NCBI GenBank assembly: GCA_900542575.1
Contig: UQOE01000016.1
Coordinates: forward strand, 1-48,428
Source: an uncultured Oscillospiraceae bacterium
Lineage (GTDB): Bacteria; Bacillota; Clostridia; Oscillospirales; Acutalibacteraceae
DNA: 48,428 nucleotides
Direction: 5' to 3'
Below the pieces are notes generated by a model. The model was given only the letters and a program-made list of their open reading frames with translations. It had not been told where the DNA came from and did not search any database. Position 1 is the first letter of the stretch. Every line of letters starts with the position of its first letter. The position numbers were made by a program, and so were the translations under genes. Below, piece after piece: positions 24,563 to 32,245 of the stretch.

Positions 24563-24988
24563 ATGAAATTAGCAATTGTTTACTGGAGTGGAACAGGAAA
24601 CACAGAGGCCATGGCCAATGCCATTGCAGAGGCTGCGGGCAAGAACGGTGCAGAGACTGCCCTTTTCACGCCGGCGGATGTCCCTGCAGATCTCCTCTCC
24701 AGCTATGACTGTTTTGCCTTCGGCTGCCCGGCAATGGGCGATGAGGAACTGGAAGATACCGAGTTCCAGCCGATATTTGAGGAACTGGAGCCCAATCTCA
24801 AAGGCAAAAAAGTTGCACTCTTCGGCTCCTATGGCTGGGGCGACGGAGAATGGATGCGCCAGTGGGAAGCACGGGTCAAAAAAGATGGTGCAAATCTGGC
24901 AGAGGAGAGCCTGATTGTCAACGAAATGCCGGACGACGAGGGCATGGCAGCCTGTGCCGAGTTCGGAAAAAAGCTTGCTTCTGCATAA
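24563..24988 (+). CDS. Flavodoxin, short-chain
   Basis: 141 residues. It has the FMN phosphate loop at the start (YWSGTGNTEAMA, residues 7-18), the first isoalloxazine-side loop FGCPAMGDEELED and the second, GSYGWGDGEW. It carries electrons at low potential and often replaces ferredoxin when iron is short. It follows DUF3793 by 21 bases and is the third gene of the unit behind the two inverted repeats. The name of the electron partner cannot be read from the sequence. Confidence 0.95.
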   Translation: MKLAIVYWSGTGNTEAMANAIAEAAGKNGAETALFTPADVPADLLSSYDCFAFGCPAMGDEELEDTEFQPIFEELEPNLKGKKVALFGSYGWGDGEWMRQWEARVKKDGANLAEESLIVNEMPDDEGMAACAEFGKKLASA

Positions 24989-25003
24989 GATAACTGCCAG
25001 ACA

Positions 25004-25043
25004 AAATATCCGCTCAGAGTTTTCTCTGGGCGGATATTTCTTT
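25004..25043 (+). terminator. flavodoxin operon terminator
   Basis: A 16-bp stem (AAATATCCGCTCAGAG with CTCTGGGCGGATATTT, one G-U) with a short loop and a CTTT tail. Confidence 0.85.
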
Positions 25044-25053
25044 GCAATCGGTG

Positions 25054-25059
25054 TATAAT
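25054..25059 (+). promoter_or_regulatory. -10 candidate for the histidine phosphatase gene
   Basis: TATAAT lies about 20 bases before the ribosome site. The -35 region falls in the preceding terminator stem and is not recognisable. Confidence 0.35.
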
Positions 25060-25097
25060 AGCTGGGAATTGAACGAAACAAAGGAGTTTTTCAGACC

Positions 25098-25745
25098 ATG
25101 AATTTTTTGGTGATGCGCCATGGGCAGACCGACTACAATCGGCAGCACCTTCTCCAGGGACGCCGGGATATCCCGCTGAGTACAACGGGACTGGAACAGG
25201 GCAGACAGGCTGCAGAAGAGATTCGGCGTCTCGGCATCTCGTTTACCCACGTCTGCAGCAGCCCGCTCTCCAGGGCGGTACAGACTGCTTCCGTTGTCAG
25301 CGGTTTCCCGTCGGATGAGATTCAAAAAGAGGATCGTTTGCTGGAAATCAACTTCGGGCCCCTGGAAGGGAAAAAAGTGGAAGATCTGGACGACAATATG
25401 CGAAACTTCTTCAATCAGCCCGACGCCTATTGTCCGCCGGAGGGTGCAGAGAGTTACGAGAGTGTTCTTGCGCGCATGCAGAGCCTTCTCACCGACATGA
25501 GCCAGGTCCAGGAGGAGGGGACCACGCTTTTGCTCTCACACGGCGCTGCACTTCACGCCATGTATATGCTGGTAACCGGTATCACACTGCCGCACTATTG
25601 GGACAAAGCAATCGGCAACTGCGGATGGTTTGAGATCTGCCAGGAAGATGGTACCTGGAAAATCCTCCGCGAGTCCATGCATGCCGAGGCGTGGACTCTG
25701 CCGGCCGGATCTTTTTTGAATGGGGAAGAAAAACAGCATCTTTAA
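25098..25745 (+). CDS. Histidine phosphatase (phosphoglycerate-mutase-like)
   Basis: 215 residues. The phospho-acceptor histidine is in MRHGQTDYN (His8). The second core residues are SSPLSRAVQTA (Arg), EINFGPLEG (Glu) and LSHGAALH (second His). This set is common to cofactor-dependent phosphoglycerate mutases and to many broad phosphatases (CobC, PhoE-like). The length and the absence of the long PGM insert favour a phosphatase. The substrate cannot be told. The gene is alone, convergent with the YfhO-family gene. Confidence 0.87.
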   Translation: MNFLVMRHGQTDYNRQHLLQGRRDIPLSTTGLEQGRQAAEEIRRLGISFTHVCSSPLSRAVQTASVVSGFPSDEIQKEDRLLEINFGPLEGKKVEDLDDNMRNFFNQPDAYCPPEGAESYESVLARMQSLLTDMSQVQEEGTTLLLSHGAALHAMYMLVTGITLPHYWDKAIGNCGWFEICQEDGTWKILRESMHAEAWTLPAGSFLNGEEKQHL

Positions 25746-25748
25746 CGG

Positions 25749-25792
25749 AAAACACCGCCCTCACAGTACTTTCTGTGAGAGCGGTGTTTTTT
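25749..25792. terminator. bidirectional terminator
   Basis: AAAACACCGC-CCTCACAG pairs with CTGTGAGAGCGGTGTTTT (one mismatch region), with T runs on both strands. It serves the phosphatase gene and the convergent YfhO-family gene. Confidence 0.88.
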
Positions 25793-25800
25793 ATTGAAGA

Positions 25801-28653
25801 TCAGTGTTTGAACATGGAATCGTAGAGCTCATCCTCTTTGGTATAGGGCTCTTCTTTTTTCTGCGGATAATAGAGGCTGAAAGGACGACCATCTGTATCC
25901 GGATTCTCTCCGGCACCATTGCTGCCCCGGCGGCGGGGGAGCCAAACGGCGAACAGCAGGATAAGCAGGAGCGTAATCAGTGAAATCACAATGCCTTCCT
26001 TTTGTCCTTTTTCATGATAGACGAAGCGGATCTGATGTTTTCCCTGGGGGACTTTGACGCCGAGCAGCGCACCGCCGACCCGGAACAGATCATTGGCATT
26101 TGCTTTTTCTCCGTCTATATAGACGTCCCAGCCGGTATCGTAATTGATTGAGGTGTAGAGGAACTGGTCTTTGCCCATGGTGACGGAGCCCTCAACATGG
26201 GTGTCGTCATAGCTGGTGACTTTCATGGCACCGCTGCCGCTGAGGGCCTGATAGCCCTTGCGGAACTGGGCATCGTCGAGCGACGCAATATAAATGTCTG
26301 CGGTTCCGTTTTCCTGGGTGACCGGGCAGCTGACATCTACTTTGGTTCCGGCTTTCAGAACGCCGAGGTCCAGAATGGATTCCTGGTCGTCGCTGCAGTC
26401 ATCGGTTTTATTGAGGCTGCTGTCACTGCTCGTGACTGTGATTTTATCGATTTGGCGGCTGGAGACATAGAGGTAATAGTTCTGTGTCTTGTCCGCAGTG
26501 AAGGTAAAGGTGAAGGAGCCCTCAGAGTCGGGATCCTCTTTCTGGAAGGTATAGCTTCCGGAAGAGATATCCTCCGTGAACGGAACAATATTATTGTAGG
26601 AGACACTGTCTACATGATCGTCAACCAGCGCGCCCTTTACTCCAGTGGCACGCTCCCAGTAGTTCTCCTGAACGTGGAACGGGTTGTTCGAGTAATAGTC
26701 CCAATTCTGAACACGGTTGGAGACCGCATAGGCCAGTGGAAGCGTGTACTGGTTTTGGTAGATATCAAAATCTTCGGAATGACCGATCTTTTTCCAATAG
26801 GAGCGGTCCAGCTTTACATTCTGGCGGTCGTTGTTGACCAGATATTTGAGGTCAAACATGGCGTTGTAAATAGGCGTCTGCATACTGTAGATATAGCTGT
26901 TGATGTAGTTGCCCGCCAGACCGAGATTAAACTGCAGGTTGGCCGATTTCTCATAGGCCATGGAGGAAAATTCACTGATGCCGTTATAGCCGTACCAGCT
27001 GGGGTTCATGATGCGTTCAGAAGTGGTAAGTTCCGTGCGGTAGAATTCCGGAGACGAATTGCGCTGGTCAATGAACTGTTCGACCGATTTCATCTCTTTG
27101 TAGTCTCCGTTGAACTCCTGTGCCGTGACAGCGGTTTCAAAGTTGCCCACGTCGGAGATGATGACTTCGGCAAACATTACGCAGAACATAGCGGCAGCAA
27201 TGGTTTTGGCGCGGAATTTCGGGTTGGCCAGCATGGCGATGCAGACGATATAGAGTGCCAGGAAGATCAAAGTGATAAGTACGGTCTCGGAGTCAATGTT
27301 TTTCTGACCGACTTTTTCTGCAAAGGCGACGAAGAGGGCGGTGACCAGACCGACCGAGAGGACGTCCCGGAGCTTCAGCTCCCTGATATGGGACAGGGCC
27401 TTGAACGCCATGATTAATAGGAAGAAGACGTAGACGAAGGACTGGCGGTAGGGCAGGTCATTTGGAAAATGAAAGCCGTGCCAGATGTAATTCAGTTTGT
27501 TAAGGTTGAAAGAGGCGTACAGGGCCGCCAGCATGGCTGCATCGGAGATCTTTTCACGGAGAGGCACCGATTTAATATAGAAAAATAAAACAGCCAGAAC
27601 AACGGTACCGATACCGCAGAATACATTCGGGAGAACCGGAGCTTCTGAGGAACGGATGGTCGGCGTAAGTGCGTCTGTGTGGTTAATGAGAAAATCGAAG
27701 AAATTGAAATAGGAACTGGTCTCGCTCGGAAATGTACCCGATGTTGCGGAGCAGTTCTTCAGGGAGAAGTAGGTGGGGAGAAGCGCAAATGCTGCCAGTG
27801 CTGCTGCGAGGATGGCAAAACCGATGCAGCGGAGCAGGGCACGGACAAAGTGGGAACTCCGCACTTTTTCCCATGCAGAGACTTTCCCGTTGGAACCCGC
27901 CTGCGGAAGGCGCTCCATGACGCCGGCCGGGTATTTTCCGAAGTAGTACACGAGAAAATACAGCACCATAAAAATGGCAACCATGTATGCCATGTAATAA
28001 GTGGCAAATAACAGGACTGCAAAAGAAATCATGTAGAGCCAGGGTTTTCCCTCATCGACAATTCGCTCCAGGCCGAGGATGATGAGCGGGAGGAGCATAT
28101 AGCCGTCCAGCCACATGAAGTTCCAGTAGTAGGCGACAAAATAGCCGGAAAAGGCATACAGGAGTCCAAACCCGGCAGTGAGCAGATTGTGCTGACCGAA
28201 CTGGCTGGATTTTTTCAGATAGTAGGTAAAGTTGGCGGAGGCAAATGCGCCCTTCAGCAGTATGATGAAGGCGATAGCCTGCGGAACATGTTTGTGGCCG
28301 AACAGCAGGACAAACAGGGAAATGGGGCTCGACAGATAGTTGTAAAAGTTGCCGAGGAAGTTTCCGCCGCCGCCGCTGTGCCAGGAGTAGATCAATCCGC
28401 CGGAACCGGTCAGACGGTCAAAGTATTCCCCGAGCAGCGGTCCGTATTGATGATACATGTCCATTCGCATGACAGACATGTCCCCGAGCGGATTTATGCC
28501 GTATACAATCCAAAAGACAAGGGATACGACAACGGCCGTAAAGAAGGAGATGAGAACGAATTCGTTGGATTTGCACCAGCGTTCGAAGCGGTTTCTCTTC
28601 CGTTTCGGTCGGTTTTTTCCGCTGAGGCGTTTTTCGTTGCTAACTGTTTCCAT
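25801..28653 (-). CDS. YfhO-family large membrane protein
   Basis: 950 residues. About a dozen hydrophobic segments lie in roughly the first 510 residues, starting with FVLISFFTAVVVSLVFWIVYGI; a large outer domain follows (about 520-900), then a last membrane helix (GIVISLITLLLILLFAVWL) and a short charged tail. The N-terminal third has GDMSVMRMDMYHQYGPLLGEYFDRL and YSWHSGGGGNFLGNFYNYLSSP, typical of the YfhO/GT-C-like family. In Bacillus, YfhO takes part in decorating lipoteichoic acid with sugars; the role here is inferred to be cell-envelope polymer glycosylation. The start is ATG 28653 with GAGAGG 7 bases upstream; an earlier in-frame start at 28728 lacks a ribosome site and lies over the promoter. 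Confidence 0.87.
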   Translation of the reverse strand: METVSNEKRLSGKNRPKRKRNRFERWCKSNEFVLISFFTAVVVSLVFWIVYGINPLGDMSVMRMDMYHQYGPLLGEYFDRLTGSGGLIYSWHSGGGGNFLGNFYNYLSSPISLFVLLFGHKHVPQAIAFIILLKGAFASANFTYYLKKSSQFGQHNLLTAGFGLLYAFSGYFVAYYWNFMWLDGYMLLPLIILGLERIVDEGKPWLYMISFAVLLFATYYMAYMVAIFMVLYFLVYYFGKYPAGVMERLPQAGSNGKVSAWEKVRSSHFVRALLRCIGFAILAAALAAFALLPTYFSLKNCSATSGTFPSETSSYFNFFDFLINHTDALTPTIRSSEAPVLPNVFCGIGTVVLAVLFFYIKSVPLREKISDAAMLAALYASFNLNKLNYIWHGFHFPNDLPYRQSFVYVFFLLIMAFKALSHIRELKLRDVLSVGLVTALFVAFAEKVGQKNIDSETVLITLIFLALYIVCIAMLANPKFRAKTIAAAMFCVMFAEVIISDVGNFETAVTAQEFNGDYKEMKSVEQFIDQRNSSPEFYRTELTTSERIMNPSWYGYNGISEFSSMAYEKSANLQFNLGLAGNYINSYIYSMQTPIYNAMFDLKYLVNNDRQNVKLDRSYWKKIGHSEDFDIYQNQYTLPLAYAVSNRVQNWDYYSNNPFHVQENYWERATGVKGALVDDHVDSVSYNNIVPFTEDISSGSYTFQKEDPDSEGSFTFTFTADKTQNYYLYVSSRQIDKITVTSSDSSLNKTDDCSDDQESILDLGVLKAGTKVDVSCPVTQENGTADIYIASLDDAQFRKGYQALSGSGAMKVTSYDDTHVEGSVTMGKDQFLYTSINYDTGWDVYIDGEKANANDLFRVGGALLGVKVPQGKHQIRFVYHEKGQKEGIVISLITLLLILLFAVWLPRRRGSNGAGENPDTDGRPFSLYYPQKKEEPYTKEDELYDSMFKH

Positions 28654-28718
28654 GAAAAGACCTCTCAGAAAAGATTGTTTGATAAATGCGCGGAGCCAGC
28701 GCAGCCGCATTTGGAAGA

Positions 28719-28747
28719 AGTATAACAAAAATTACGACGGTCTTCAA
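28719..28747 (-). promoter_or_regulatory. promoter of the YfhO-family gene
   Basis: On the minus strand TTGAAG, 17 bases, then TATACT preceded by TGT (extended -10). Confidence 0.75.
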
Positions 28748-28760
28748 TCTTAATAAGATT
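28746..28760. promoter_or_regulatory. 15-base palindrome at the YfhO promoter -35
   Basis: AATCTTA-A-TAAGATT is a perfect palindrome touching the -35 of the minus-strand promoter. It may be an operator; it also lies 35 bases before the asp23 promoter. Confidence 0.35.
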
Positions 28761-28794
28761 CAAAAGAAGCGGTTGCGCGGAAAGAAGTCAAATA

Positions 28795-28823
28795 TTGAGA
28801 ATCAGAGGGCGGTATGGTAAAAT
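28795..28823 (+). promoter_or_regulatory. asp23 promoter
   Basis: TTGAGA (28795-28800), 17 bases, TAAAAT (28818-28823). Confidence 0.8.
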
Positions 28824-28863
28824 GATTGGAAAGTTATCCCCATTCACATTTAGGAGGATCTGT

Positions 28864-29262
28864 ATGAAGCAGGACAATTCAAAGAAACCATTTTCCTCTG
28901 GTCTGATTATCTCCGAAGAGGTTATTGCTACCATTGCAGCCAATGCAGCAAGGGACGTTGACGGCGTAGCAGACCTTGGCAGCCGGCCTGCGGATCTTTA
29001 CAGCACTTTTAAAATCGGTTCTGACGATATCAAGCATGCAGCTGTGCAGATTACGGATTATGACATCCGCGTACACGTCTATATCATTGTTTCCGGCGAC
29101 GCAAAAATTCAGGAGGTCGCCGCAAACGTCCAAAGCGCCGTGAAAAATGCTATTCAAAATATGACGGGCCGCATTGTTACGAGGGTTGACGTCACAATAA
29201 CCGGGGTCAAAACCGACGATCTTCCAGGAACAGACGTCGAAATGACCGACATGGAACCTTGA
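28864..29262 (+). CDS. Asp23/Gls24 family envelope stress protein
   Basis: 132 residues. It has the family core: GLIISEEVIATIAANAARDVDGVADL at about 13-38, a middle beta strand VQITDYDIRVHVYIIVSGDAKIQEVAANVQSAV, then NAIQNMTGRIVTRVDVTITGV. Asp23-like proteins sit at the inner face of the membrane in Gram-positives and are linked to cell-wall stress, though their exact role is not settled. The start is ATG 28864, 6 bases after AGGAGG. In Clostridia this gene commonly precedes nusB, as here. Confidence 0.92.
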   Translation: MKQDNSKKPFSSGLIISEEVIATIAANAARDVDGVADLGSRPADLYSTFKIGSDDIKHAAVQITDYDIRVHVYIIVSGDAKIQEVAANVQSAVKNAIQNMTGRIVTRVDVTITGVKTDDLPGTDVEMTDMEP

Positions 29263-29282
29263 ATTTGAATCGATGAAACAAG

Positions 29283-29323
29283 GAGCTCTCCAGATAATTC
29301 CCATTTGGAGGGCTCTGTTTTTT
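29283..29323 (+). terminator. terminator/attenuator between asp23 and nusB
   Basis: GAGCTCTCCA (29283-29292) pairs with TGGAGGGCTC (29306-29315, one G-U), followed by TGTTTTTT. The 3' arm GGAGGGCTCT is repeated exactly at 29325-29334, where it includes the nusB ribosome site, so the 5' arm could pair with either copy. Confidence 0.75.
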
Positions 29324-29338
29324 GGGAGGGCTCTCTAT

Positions 29339-29740
29339 ATGAACCGCAGTCAAGAACGCGAGCAGGCTTTTCTGGTCCTGTTTGAACAGGCGTTTCACCC
29401 CGATCTCTCGGAGGCGGAACTGACCGAACTGGCCGAAGAATCTGAATTCATTCAGCCGTCAGACTTTACCCACTCACTCATTACCGAAACACTTGCCCAT
29501 CTTCCGGAAATTGATACGGAAATCTCCTCTTACGCAGTCGGCTGGAGTCTGGAACGCATGTCCCGTGTCTCACTCGCCATTCTGCGTCTTGCTGTCTGCG
29601 AAATTCTCTATTTCGACGACATTCCGGACAGTGTCTCTATCAATGAGGCAGTCGAGCTGGCGAAGAAATATGCCGGAAAGAAGGACAGCGCCTTTATCAA
29701 CGGCATCCTCGGCAGCATTGCCCGTGCGCGCGAGGTATGA
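29339..29740 (+). CDS. nusB: Transcription antitermination factor NusB
   Basis: 133 residues, all-helical RNA-binding protein that, with NusE (S10), binds boxA and supports rRNA antitermination. Features: NRSQEREQAFLVLFEQAF at the start, the middle WSLERMSRVSLAILRLAVCEIL, and the signature DDIPDSVSINEAVELAKKYAGKKDSAFINGILG. The start is ATG 29339 with GGAGGG 9 bases upstream; an in-frame ATG at 29273 would lie before the terminator hairpin. The stop overlaps the next gene as ATGA. Confidence 0.95.
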   Translation: MNRSQEREQAFLVLFEQAFHPDLSEAELTELAEESEFIQPSDFTHSLITETLAHLPEIDTEISSYAVGWSLERMSRVSLAILRLAVCEILYFDDIPDSVSINEAVELAKKYAGKKDSAFINGILGSIARAREV

Positions 29741-30747
29741 GCCGGCTCTATTTTGCTGTCGATACCAGCAACTACACCACTTCTGCAGCCGTCTATGATG
29801 CGGAACACAATGCTGTGTATCACGCCAAACGGCTTCTGCCCGTCCGCAAAGGGGAAAAGGGCATTCGGCAGAGTGAGGCGGTCTTTCACCATACACAGCA
29901 GCTGCCGGAAATGACGGCGAAAGCCTTGAATCGCGCGGAGGAGGGGCTGCATGCAGTTCCAGGTTCCCTGCGGTTTTCCGCATTCGGCGCTTCTGCCAGA
30001 CCACGGCGAAAAGCGGACAGCTATATGCCTTGCTTCCTGGTTGGAACCTGCAGTGCCGGAAACAGTGCAGCTGTCGCCGGCGTACCGTTTTACGCATTTT
30101 CACATCAGGAAGGCCATGTTGCCGCCGCTCTCTATTCTTCCGGAAGGCTGGACCTGGTCGGGAAAGACTTTCTCGCGTTTCATGTGTCTGGTGGCACAAC
30201 GGAATCTCTTCTGGTGCATCCCGGGGAAAAGGTCCCGCTGCAAATTGAGTGCATCGGCACCTCGACAGACCTCAAGGCCGGAATGGCAATTGACCGGGTT
30301 GGACTGATGCTCGGGCTCAGTTTCCCCGCAGGCCCGGCACTGGAACAGCTGGCCCTGCAGTCGGAAAAAGAATTTCGCATTCACCCGTCGGTACGGGGAA
30401 TGGACTGCAGTCTTTCCGGCGTGGAGAACAAGTGCCGTGCCATGTTGGAAAAGGGAGAGCCGCCGGCTGATATCGCCCGGTTCTGTCTCCGCTATATTGA
30501 GGCATCTCTCCGTCTTATGGCCACCCGATTAATGGCTGCGTATCCCGGGCTTCCTATTGTTTTTTCCGGCGGCGTCATGTCCAACTCTCTCATCCGCAGG
30601 GACTTTACGGAGGAATTCGGTGCTTCGTTTGCGTCGCCGGAGTTTTCCGCCGACAATGCTGCCGGTACGGCTGTGCTGACAGCACTAAGCGCAGAGGCGG
30701 GTCTTCCGCCGGCAGATCCCGCGGCTATTTGTGCCGCAAGGAAGTGA
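29737..30747 (+). CDS. Kae1/TsaD-like protein, divergent paralogue
   Basis: 336 residues with the ASKHA-type fold of the Kae1/TsaD (old 'peptidase M22') family. The start, LYFAVDTSNYTTSAAVYD, replaces TsaD's IESSCDETA. The metal pair is present as His123 and His127 (HQEGH). FHVSGGTTESLLV corresponds to TsaD's VSGGHTEL, and IVFSGGVMSNSLIR to its GGVAxNxxLR. It is too different to be called the tRNA t6A enzyme TsaD, which should be elsewhere in the genome. Proteins like this are conserved between nusB and xseA in many Clostridia; their role is unknown. It overlaps nusB by 4 bases and ends 4 bases before xseA. Confidence 0.82.
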   Translation: MSRLYFAVDTSNYTTSAAVYDAEHNAVYHAKRLLPVRKGEKGIRQSEAVFHHTQQLPEMTAKALNRAEEGLHAVPGSLRFSAFGASARPRRKADSYMPCFLVGTCSAGNSAAVAGVPFYAFSHQEGHVAAALYSSGRLDLVGKDFLAFHVSGGTTESLLVHPGEKVPLQIECIGTSTDLKAGMAIDRVGLMLGLSFPAGPALEQLALQSEKEFRIHPSVRGMDCSLSGVENKCRAMLEKGEPPADIARFCLRYIEASLRLMATRLMAAYPGLPIVFSGGVMSNSLIRRDFTEEFGASFASPEFSADNAAGTAVLTALSAEAGLPPADPAAICAARK

Positions 30748-30751
30748 ATTT

Positions 30752-32044
30752 ATGGAATCCGTATCTCCGCAGGTGCTGACGGTCAGTCAGCTGACCCTGT
30801 ATCTCAAATCCGTCATTGACGGGGATTACCATTTTAAAAATATTCTTTTGTCCGGAGAAATCTCGAACTTTACCCGTGCCCGCTCAGGACATCTCTACTT
30901 CACATTGAAGGATGAGAAAGCGGCCATCCGTGCCGTCATGTTTCGGTCGAATGCCGCCCGGCTTCCATTTGAGCTGGAGGACGGCATGAAGCTGATTGTC
31001 TTTGGAAGCGTCTCCATATATCCTGCCAACGGGCAGTACCAGATTTATGTGGAAAATATGCAGCCCGACGGGCTCGGCGCTCTGAGTCTGGCTTTTGAAC
31101 AGCTGAAAGACCGGCTGCAGAAAGAGGGGTTGTTTGATGAGTCCCATAAAAAGCCAATCCCGCCTTATCCAATGCGTATCGGCGTCGTCACATCTCCGAC
31201 CGGAGCCGCGTTCCAGGATATCAAAAAAGTTCTGCGACGGCGCTGGCCTGCTGCGGAAATTGTACTTTGTCCCGCCATGGTGCAGGGAAAAGAAGCACCG
31301 GCTCAGATTGCCACAGCGCTGCGGACACTGGACCGCTCCGGCTGTGATGTCATTCTCGCCGCCAGAGGCGGCGGATCCATGGAAGATCTTTGGTGTTTCA
31401 ACGACGAGATGGTTGCCCGCACTGTCTATGCCATGCAGACGCCCGTTGTATCCGGTGTAGGTCATCAGACCGACACAACGCTGATCGATTTTGTCGCGGA
31501 TCTCCGTGTCCCGACGCCCTCCGCCGCTGCGGAAGTTGTATCACCCAATGCGTCAGAGGAATACGATCGGACGCTGATTTACAAGAATAAAATGCGGGCT
31601 GTCCTTCAAAATCAAATCAATGAAGGACGCGCCCGTATCCAATATCTGAAAACATCCAATGTCCTTCGCAGCTTTTCCTCGCTGCTGGATGAGCGGCGTC
31701 TTCGTCTGGACCTGCTGACCGACCGGCTCTGGAAAGCGCTGCCGGAACAGCTGGCAGACCGCCGTCTTCATCTGGACCGTCAGAACGAACGACTGGTCCG
31801 GCGGGAGACCGAGCTGGTCCGCACACAGCGAACGCGTCTTTCCGTGGCATCTGGAAAGCTGGTGGCCTATAACCCCCTGCAGGTACTTTCCCGCGGATAC
31901 GGTCTGGTTCAAAACGAGAAGGGCATGGTGGTTGACACCGTTATAAAGGTTACACCAGGTGACAATCTGATTATCCGTATGCGGGACGGAAGAATTACCG
32001 CCCGTGCAGAGGAAATTCATTCCGAGGAGAACGAAAATGGCTGA
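30752..32044 (+). CDS. xseA: Exodeoxyribonuclease VII large subunit
   Basis: 430 residues. An N-terminal OB fold (about 1-100, with LSGEISNFTRARSGHLYFTLKDEKAAIRAVMF) binds single-stranded DNA. The nuclease core has GVVTSPTGAAFQDI, ARGGGSMEDLWCFNDE and GVGHQTDTTLIDFVADLRVPTPSAAAE, followed by a long coiled region (about 280-370) and a C-terminal RGYGLV segment. With XseB it degrades single-stranded DNA to short pieces. The start is ATG 30752, 8 bases after AAGGAA; GTG 30731 is in frame but overlaps the previous gene. It overlaps xseB by 8 bases. Confidence 0.96.
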   Translation: MESVSPQVLTVSQLTLYLKSVIDGDYHFKNILLSGEISNFTRARSGHLYFTLKDEKAAIRAVMFRSNAARLPFELEDGMKLIVFGSVSIYPANGQYQIYVENMQPDGLGALSLAFEQLKDRLQKEGLFDESHKKPIPPYPMRIGVVTSPTGAAFQDIKKVLRRRWPAAEIVLCPAMVQGKEAPAQIATALRTLDRSGCDVILAARGGGSMEDLWCFNDEMVARTVYAMQTPVVSGVGHQTDTTLIDFVADLRVPTPSAAAEVVSPNASEEYDRTLIYKNKMRAVLQNQINEGRARIQYLKTSNVLRSFSSLLDERRLRLDLLTDRLWKALPEQLADRRLHLDRQNERLVRRETELVRTQRTRLSVASGKLVAYNPLQVLSRGYGLVQNEKGMVVDTVIKVTPGDNLIIRMRDGRITARAEEIHSEENENG

Positions 32045-32243
32045 GAAAGAGAAAATGACCTACGAGCAGGCGATGAAGCGCCTGGAAGAGATTGTCCAGA
32101 AGCTCGAAAAAGAAACCCTTCCTCTGGATGAATCTCTGAAGCTGTTCGAAGAAGGAACCGGGCTTGCGGACTTCTGCAACCAGGTCCTTGACCGCGCCGA
32201 ACAGAAAATTACCAAGATCGATTCAGAAAAAGAGGCGGAATAA
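32037..32243 (+). CDS. xseB: Exodeoxyribonuclease VII small subunit
   Basis: 68 residues, the normal XseB size, a two-helix protein that binds the coiled stalk of XseA. MTYEQAMKRLEEIVQKLEKETLPLDESLKLFEEG is the family pattern. The start is ATG 32037 with GAGGAG 6 bases upstream, inside the end of xseA. Confidence 0.95.
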   Translation: MAEKEKMTYEQAMKRLEEIVQKLEKETLPLDESLKLFEEGTGLADFCNQVLDRAEQKITKIDSEKEAE

Positions 32244-32245
32244 CA

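Noticed and set aside
29737..30747. Naming the gene tsaD
   Set aside because: The N-terminal signature and the SGG loop differ from TsaD; only the fold and metal histidines agree.
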